From Bacillota bacterium (GTDB taxonomy: Bacteria > Bacillota_A > Clostridia > Clostridiales > Clostridiaceae), in assembly GCA_021837545.1 (NCBI GenBank), contig JAKBFR010000075.1, positions 1 through 11,529 of the forward strand: DNA of 11,529 nucleotides, in the 5' to 3' direction. Positions 6,969 to 11,529 of the stretch are shown here, one piece after another. The position numbers and the translations under genes are program-made. A model generated the notes under the pieces. That model searched no databases. It worked only from the letters and a program-made list of their open reading frames with translations, and was not told the DNA's origin. Numbering within the stretch: the first letter of the stretch is position 1; every line of letters starts with the position of its first letter.

Positions 6969-7112
6969 ATGATGGAGAAGAATAATATAAGAATAGAAAC
7001 AAACTATATAATAATTCGAGATTTTAAGCGAAAAAACTCAGAAAACCTTTATCGGATTGCTAAAGAGAAAAACATTTTTCGATTTATGCGTGATTAGGCA
7101 GAAAATAAGCAG
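6969..7112 (+). pseudogene. N-terminal remnant of a GNAT acetyltransferase with nonsense codons
   Basis: From ATG at 6969 (a second ATG follows directly) the frame codes 42 residues and stops at TAG 7095-7097. The peptide, with IRIETNYIIIRDF, SENLYRIAKEKNIFRFM and RD, looks like the start of RimJ/RimL-type GNAT proteins (IxTERLIIRDF...ED...LYxI...FM.DW). After the TAG the same frame reads AENKQ before a TGA, and the family usually has W at the TAG position, so a TGG-to-TAG change is likely. The other about 130 residues, including the acetyl-CoA site, are missing: the next gene's leader begins at once, so a deletion also occurred. The upstream promoter remains but no good ribosome site is seen. 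Recognition is by motif memory on a short stretch. Confidence 0.6.
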
Positions 7113-7165
7113 TGAGGATAAGAAAGCACGATTTATATTTATTATGTTATTGGGAGGATATAATT

Positions 7166-7564
7166 ATGGCAAATATCTTAAATGATGAGGAAATATTATG
7201 CTCTATTAATTCCTATAAAAACGTTAAAGCTCCTAGTACAATAGCAAACTTTTTCACAAATTTAATTTCAGGGGGAGTAAGTGGTGGGGTAATAAATGAT
7301 TTCAAATTAATTCTTACTCCAAAAAATTTATATATACAGGCTATTGGACATGCTGCCTGGGGTGGTTTATCTGAAGCGTTATATACAGATCAAATTGCAA
7401 GAGAAGATATACAATCCTTTGAAGTAGAAACTCAAAGAACTAAAGAATCTATTACAATAACTACAATCGATGATAAGAAAATGACTTTTATTAGAGACAA
7501 TGAAAATAAGAATTATTTAGCATTAATAATGGCTATGTTTATATCAGAGAATAAAGAAAATTAA
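7166..7564 (+). CDS. Conserved-looking small protein of unknown function, possibly PH-like
   Basis: 132 residues from ATG 7166, chosen because GGGAGG (7152-7157) is placed 8 bases before it; a GTG at 7112 would add 18 residues, but they are unlike protein and lie upstream of this ribosome site. The N-terminal half contains a Gly/Ser-rich stretch (ISGGVSGGVIND) followed by a FKLILTPKNLYIQ strand pair; the C-terminal half alternates strands (REDIQSFEVETQRTKESITITTIDDKKMTFIRD) and ends in a helix. That order resembles bacterial PH-like domains, but the match is weak. No signal peptide, clear membrane helix or catalytic motif is seen. It lies 34 bp before the DUF441 gene, so the two are probably cotranscribed. 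Confidence 0.8.
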   Translation: MANILNDEEILCSINSYKNVKAPSTIANFFTNLISGGVSGGVINDFKLILTPKNLYIQAIGHAAWGGLSEALYTDQIAREDIQSFEVETQRTKESITITTIDDKKMTFIRDNENKNYLALIMAMFISENKEN

Positions 7565-7598
7565 ATTAATCATAATTTTGTTTAAGAGGTGATTTAAG

Positions 7599-8054
7599 TT
7601 GGAATCTAATATTATATTACTAGCAATTTTGGCGGCTTCAATACTAGGAAAGGCCAATTCTGTAGCCATTGCAAGTTGTATACTCTTAATTATTAAGCTT
7701 TTAAATATGGACAAATACCTTTTCCCAGCCATAGAAAACCATGGAATGTCTTTAGGATTAACATTACTTATTGCTGCTATTTTAATTCCAATTGCAAATG
7801 GAAAAATTACACCTATTAACATTAGAAATGTCTTTACTTCATGGATTGGTATAGCAGCATTATTAATTTCTCTTTTTACCACCTATTTAAGCGGGCTTGG
7901 ATTGCAATATCTTACGGTTCAAGGCCATGGTGACCTAATGCCAGCATTAATAGTAGGCGCGGTTATAGCTGCTTCTTTTTTAGGTGGGGTTCCAGTTGGA
8001 CCTTTGATTACTTCAGGAATGCTTGCATTAGGCATTAAGCTGTTTAATAAATAA
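7599..8054 (+). CDS. DUF441 family integral membrane protein
   Basis: 151 residues with a TTG start at 7599, supported by AAGAGGTGAT six bases upstream; no ATG fits the conserved N-terminus. The sequence is largely hydrophobic with four probable membrane helices (about 4-30, 45-70, 80-105 and 112-145) and the characteristic C-terminal GGVPVGPLITSGMLALGI. This is the DUF441 (YeaL/YtwI) family of about 150 residues, widespread in Firmicutes and Proteobacteria, with no known function; the length here is complete. It follows the gene at 7166 by 34 bp, likely the same operon. No clear terminator with a T-run follows, though a perfect hairpin lies about 185 bp downstream. Confidence 0.92.
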   Translation: MESNIILLAILAASILGKANSVAIASCILLIIKLLNMDKYLFPAIENHGMSLGLTLLIAAILIPIANGKITPINIRNVFTSWIGIAALLISLFTTYLSGLGLQYLTVQGHGDLMPALIVGAVIAASFLGGVPVGPLITSGMLALGIKLFNK

Positions 8055-8239
8055 ATTATATTATTGACCTTATAATTTAAAAACGTTATTACTATAAAAA
8101 TAAATAAAAATTTTTTATTATATAAGTTGCAGTTTTAATTCTTCAGCAAATTAAGATACGGTTACCTAATTGATGTAGATTATTTCTTGCAATATATATA
8201 GTACCAATTAAAAATCATATTTAGTCTTAGTTGGATAGG

Positions 8240-8269
8240 TTAGCAGTGCATATAAAAATGCACTGCTAA
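8240..8269. repeat. Perfect 12-bp inverted repeat (hairpin) without T-run
   Basis: TTAGCAGTGCAT (8240-8251) and ATGCACTGCTAA (8258-8269) are perfectly complementary around a 6-nt loop ATAAAA. In the plus direction the stem is followed by A residues, and in the minus direction by CCTATCC, so neither strand looks like a standard intrinsic terminator. It may still end or stabilise the DUF441 transcript, or be a protein-binding site. Confidence 0.8.
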
Positions 8270-8393
8270 AAAAACACTGAATTTCAATTAATAATTGTGA
8301 CAGAATCAAGAATAATTAAAAATATTGTCGCTATTATAATATTTTTCAAATAAATTGTAAAAAAATGAAATACGATTAATAAAATAGATTATA

Positions 8394-8408
8394 TGTAAAC
8401 GGTTAACA
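8394..8408. promoter_or_regulatory. CcpA (cre)-like palindrome
   Basis: TGTAAACGGTTAACA is a near-palindrome close to catabolite-responsive elements (TGTAA arms, central CG). It is one base longer than the classic 14-bp cre but fits the flexible-spacer form proposed for clostridia. It lies about 45 bp upstream of the TATAAT and 82 bp before the kinase start codon. Binding is inferred only. Confidence 0.35.
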
Positions 8409-8489
8409 AACAAGCTATTTTATTGTAAAATTAGATTATGAATTATCTGGTTATAATATATATTGGTGAAAAATAGGGGTGGTAGCGAT

Positions 8490-11213
8490 ATGGAATGCAT
8501 TTTAAAAAAGTCTGATGAAAAACCATTTTTATATAGTAAAAACAATATAGTTACTGAAATTGATAACCATTTTATAAATCTTACTGGCTATTCTAACAGT
8601 GAATTAATCGGAAAATCACTTACAGAAATAAGTTGCATGCTGAAAATTGATTCTCAAATATACCTTGAAAATATTGAATATGAATATACTTGTTTTATGT
8701 TTACTAAGGAATATGAACCAATAGAAGTTACTATATCTTGTGAACGATTAAAACACAATAACGAAAATATTTACTTTATTGAAGAGAATAAAAACTCAAG
8801 GATTAAAGAAAGGTTCGATTTCGTTAAGCAACTGTATACAGACCGCAAAACAGGAATTTCAATCATTAGTGTTCCTGAGTTAATTATACTTGATGTAAAC
8901 GATAACTACCTTAATTTTTTTGATGAGCCTTATAATAGAATTGACAATTGTATTGGTAAAAAACATGACATAATAATATCTAAATATGGAGGTAGTGAGG
9001 CAGAAAAAAAATTAAATTCTGTCATAACTACAGGTAAACCATATTATGTAGAAGAATTTGAACAAGATTGTTGTGAGAATGGAATTACTTACTGGAATAT
9101 ATCTATAGTGCCAATGTTTGTAGAAGGAAATTTAAAATATATAATTAATAAGATATTGGATGTAACAGAAAAAGTTATAAATAGAAAGCTTTTAAATGAG
9201 CGAGTTGAATTTATTAAAGAGCAAAAAGAACAGTTAGAAGCAGTACTTGAAAATATGTCAGATGGAGTGTTCATTGTAGGTAAAGATAAGAAAGTTATTA
9301 AAATGAATAGTAGAGCTAAAGAATTTTCATATTCTCCTAATTTACTTAATAAAATAGGTGACACATTAACTGAATCAAAATATTATGATTCGGAAGGTCA
9401 TTCACTACAATCCAATGATTTTCCAATTTGGAGAGTTTTATTAAAGGGCGAAAGAATAAAAGACTTTAGAATTACATGTCATAGACCTGACGGAGTATAT
9501 CATTTTAGCTTTAGTGGAAGTCCTATATATGACCAAAGTGGTAATATATTAAAGGCTATAATTTGCCTTCGTGATGTTACAGAACAGGTGAATAAGGATG
9601 ATGTAATAAGACAGCAGAAACAGCAGTTGGAGGCCATTGTTGAAAATATTTCTGACCAACTGGTATTTGTTAATAAAAATGGTGATTATACTTTGATAAA
9701 CAAAATAGCTAAACCTAACCATTTATACGATATTTCAACAATAAAGAATAATCAAACTGATTTTGAACAAGCAGAATATTTTGATATGAATGGTGATTTA
9801 ATTTCATATGAGAATCTACCTGTACAAAGGGTAATAAGAGGTGAAAAAATCTATAGATATATATTAATTGCAAAGATTAAAAATGCCACTACTTACACAG
9901 TTGTAACAGGGACTCCAACATATGATACAGCAGGGAATTTTATTGGAGCTGTAATGATTTATCGTGATATGACTGAAAAGATAAAAAATCAGGAAAATGA
10001 ATTCTTAAAAACACAATATAAAGCATTAGATACATTAATAGAAAATTTAGAGTTGGGATGTGCAATTGCTTCCTATCCAGATTTCAATATTAAATATATC
10101 AACAATAAATATTGCAACAGTTTAAAGAAAATTAATCCAGAGGTAGAGTCATCATCTATTATGGGGAAAAATGTATTTGATATGTTTAAATACAATAAAC
10201 ACCAAAGAAATAAATTAGAAATTAATCTTCAAAATTCAATAGAAAAAAAATCGAAGTCTTTCTTCTACCACAAAAAATACATTGATGCAGGGGAAGAAAG
10301 ATTTTTAAAAATAATGTGTCAACCTATGTTTGGATTAAACAATAAGGTTCTTGAAGTGATTTTTATTGAAATAGATATAACTGAGGAAATAAAAGCAAAA
10401 ATTAAAATGGAAGAAACTCTTAAAATACAGTATGAAATGTTCTCAAATATATCACATGAGCTTAAAACTCCATTGAACGTAATTTTTAGTGCTAACCAAT
10501 TAATGCAATTTCATATAAAAAATAATTCATTTGAAGCGAATAAGGAAAAAGTTTCTAGAGATATTAATATCATTAAACAAAATTGCTATAGGTTCACAAA
10601 GATTATAAACAACATAATAGATATATCTAAACTAGAATCAGGATTTTTAAAATTAAATCTATCAAATGAAAATATAGTTAATATTACTGAAGGTATTGTT
10701 GAATCAGTATCAGATTATATTGAGAAAAAAGGACTAAATATTGTTTTTGATACAAATACAGAGGAAAAGATTATAGCTTGTGATCCTGATAAGATAGAAC
10801 GGATTATTCTAAATATTATTTCTAATGCAGTTAAATTTACAAATATAGGTGGAATAATATTTGTAGACATACTTGATAAAGGTGATACTGTTGAAATATC
10901 AATAAAGGATACTGGTATAGGAATGGACAAGAAGTATTTGGATAACATTTTCAAAAGATTCCATCAAGTAGATAAGTCTCTTTCACGTAATGCTGAAGGA
11001 AGTGGTATTGGATTATCATTAGTAAAATTATTAGTTGAACTTCACGGTGGAAAAATAAGTGCAGAAAGCACCCAACATGAAGGAAGTATATTTAAAATAG
11101 AACTTCCTGCAAGGACTATAGAAAATCCGAAAGATATTGAGGAAGGCAAATCTATGAACAGTAAGATTGAAAGGATAAATGTTGAATTTTCTGATATATA
11201 TTCAATATCATAA
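8490..11213 (+). CDS. Large soluble multi-PAS sensor histidine kinase, orphan
   Basis: 907 residues from ATG 8490, chosen for AGGGGTGG seven bases upstream; an in-frame TTG at 8463 has no such site. About five PAS-type domains precede the kinase core (roughly 10-95, 105-225, 246-365, 379-500, 513-640). Domains three and four are clear tandem copies, both starting QLEAxxENxSD and both ending with GN-(I/F)-x-x-A and RD-(V/M)-TE. The transmitter has H656 in ISHELKTPL, N779 in the N box, D807 in DTGIG and GSGIGLSL, all intact. There is no signal peptide or transmembrane helix, so it senses an internal cue. A polar tail (about 880-907) follows the ATPase domain. No response regulator gene is adjacent; soluble orphan PAS kinases in clostridia include those that phosphorylate Spo0A, so that is one candidate role, not shown here. 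The gene is preceded by a cre-like site. Confidence 0.93.
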   Translation: MECILKKSDEKPFLYSKNNIVTEIDNHFINLTGYSNSELIGKSLTEISCMLKIDSQIYLENIEYEYTCFMFTKEYEPIEVTISCERLKHNNENIYFIEENKNSRIKERFDFVKQLYTDRKTGISIISVPELIILDVNDNYLNFFDEPYNRIDNCIGKKHDIIISKYGGSEAEKKLNSVITTGKPYYVEEFEQDCCENGITYWNISIVPMFVEGNLKYIINKILDVTEKVINRKLLNERVEFIKEQKEQLEAVLENMSDGVFIVGKDKKVIKMNSRAKEFSYSPNLLNKIGDTLTESKYYDSEGHSLQSNDFPIWRVLLKGERIKDFRITCHRPDGVYHFSFSGSPIYDQSGNILKAIICLRDVTEQVNKDDVIRQQKQQLEAIVENISDQLVFVNKNGDYTLINKIAKPNHLYDISTIKNNQTDFEQAEYFDMNGDLISYENLPVQRVIRGEKIYRYILIAKIKNATTYTVVTGTPTYDTAGNFIGAVMIYRDMTEKIKNQENEFLKTQYKALDTLIENLELGCAIASYPDFNIKYINNKYCNSLKKINPEVESSSIMGKNVFDMFKYNKHQRNKLEINLQNSIEKKSKSFFYHKKYIDAGEERFLKIMCQPMFGLNNKVLEVIFIEIDITEEIKAKIKMEETLKIQYEMFSNISHELKTPLNVIFSANQLMQFHIKNNSFEANKEKVSRDINIIKQNCYRFTKIINNIIDISKLESGFLKLNLSNENIVNITEGIVESVSDYIEKKGLNIVFDTNTEEKIIACDPDKIERIILNIISNAVKFTNIGGIIFVDILDKGDTVEISIKDTGIGMDKKYLDNIFKRFHQVDKSLSRNAEGSGIGLSLVKLLVELHGGKISAESTQHEGSIFKIELPARTIENPKDIEEGKSMNSKIERINVEFSDIYSIS

Positions 11214-11258
11214 TTGCATAATTATTTTTGTATATTGAGGTATTAGGGGGTGTAAATA

Positions 11259-11529
11259 ATCAAAACTATAGTAATCTACAAGTCAAAGACAGGTTTTACA
11301 AGGAAATATGCAAAATGGATTGCAGAAGATTTACCAGCGGATATTTTTGAGGTATCAAAAGTGACTATCAATAAGTTGATTGAATATGATACCATAATTT
11401 ATGGTGGTAGTTTGTATGCGGTAGGTATCAACGGAGTAAAGTTAATAACACAAAACATTAACAAACTAAAAGATAAAAAGGTAGTGGTTTTCGCAACAGG
11501 AGCATCACCTTCAAGAGAAGATGTAGTAA
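11259..11529 (+). CDS. Flavodoxin-family protein, partial, with apparent non-canonical ATC start
   Basis: The open frame from 11259 runs 90 codons off the right edge. Its beginning, KTIVIYKSKTGFTRKYAKWIA, is a typical flavodoxin first strand and FMN-phosphate loop (S-K-T-G-F-T), followed by YDTIIYGGSLYAVG and KKVVVFATGASPS, which fit the second flavin loop and third strand of small clostridial flavodoxin-domain proteins (electron transfer; protoporphyrinogen-oxidase-like relatives exist). AGGGGGTG (11245-11252) sits six bases before the ATC at 11259, where related proteins have M-K-T. The codon before is ATA and the one before that an in-frame TAA, so no ATG, GTG or TTG can serve near the domain start. 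Either ATC/ATA is used, or the start codon is mutated, or there is a base error. It lies 45 bp after the kinase stop. Confidence 0.8.
   Translation, partial: MKTIVIYKSKTGFTRKYAKWIAEDLPADIFEVSKVTINKLIEYDTIIYGGSLYAVGINGVKLITQNINKLKDKKVVVFATGASPSREDVV

Larger units (their letters stand above)
8055..8489. other. 435-bp gene-free region before the multi-PAS kinase
   Basis: No credible coding frame on either strand. It holds the perfect inverted repeat at 8240-8269, a CcpA-type palindrome at 8394-8408, and a TATAAT at 8452-8457 that could be the -10 of the kinase gene, about 30 bp before its start; no good -35 matches it. No riboswitch or tRNA fold was recognised. Confidence 0.5.

Noticed and set aside
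7112..7165. GTG start at 7112 giving an 18-residue N-terminal extension.
   Set aside because: A strong ribosome site lies inside this stretch, correctly spaced to ATG 7166; the added residues overlap the GNAT remnant and look untranslated.
8463..8489. TTG start at 8463 for the multi-PAS kinase.
   Set aside because: The purine-rich ribosome site at 8475-8482 is spaced for ATG 8490.
1..11529. CRISPR arrays, tRNA or rRNA genes, insertion sequences, attachment sites.
   Set aside because: No regularly spaced repeats, cloverleaf sequences, transposase motifs or terminal inverted repeats were seen.

Overview
The window looks like a low-GC Gram-positive anaerobe, most likely Clostridium sensu stricto. 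It is very AT-rich, every gene start has a strong purine-rich Shine-Dalgarno, GTG/TTG starts are used, and the gene content is typical (galactose-type binding protein, short KdpD, CGGC protein, DUF441 protein, large soluble multi-PAS kinase, flavodoxin). This assignment is by recall and eye, not by search.

Left part (1-4910): a signal-sensing block. A partial minus-strand gene for a secreted galactose/glucose-binding-type protein (1-758) is followed by a minus-strand two-gene operon: a receiver-only response regulator (2204-2752), then a short KdpD made only of the KdpD ATPase-like domain plus a USP domain (1051-2193). Divergently, across a 310-bp intergenic region, lies a membrane sensor kinase with HAMP and PAS domains (3063-4910). 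Together these resemble a KdpD taken apart: sensor half, transmitter half and receiver are separate proteins, and no kdpFABC pump genes are in the window. The kinase ends in an SD plus ATGA overlap leading only into a 10-codon ORF, as if a coupled downstream gene has been lost.

Middle part (4911-8054): unrelated accessory genes, all on the plus strand. These are a coiled-coil protein with a single HKD phospholipase D-like motif (5036-6124), a cysteine-rich CGGC-domain protein (6199-6612), a strong terminator hairpin (6787-6826), an apparently broken GNAT acetyltransferase N-terminus (6969-7112), a 132-residue unknown protein (7166-7564) and a DUF441 membrane protein (7599-8054).

Right part (8055-11529): a 435-bp intergenic region with a perfect 12-bp inverted repeat that is not a normal terminator and a CcpA-like palindrome. 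A 907-residue soluble histidine kinase with about five PAS domains (8490-11213) follows, with no response regulator beside it. The window ends inside a flavodoxin-family gene (11259-11529) that has a good ribosome binding site but an ATC (or ATA) where ATG is expected.

The items most worth a second look are the split Kdp-like signalling module, the missing partner after its kinase, the flavodoxin start codon, the GNAT pseudogene, and the non-lipoprotein binding protein with an altered sugar site.
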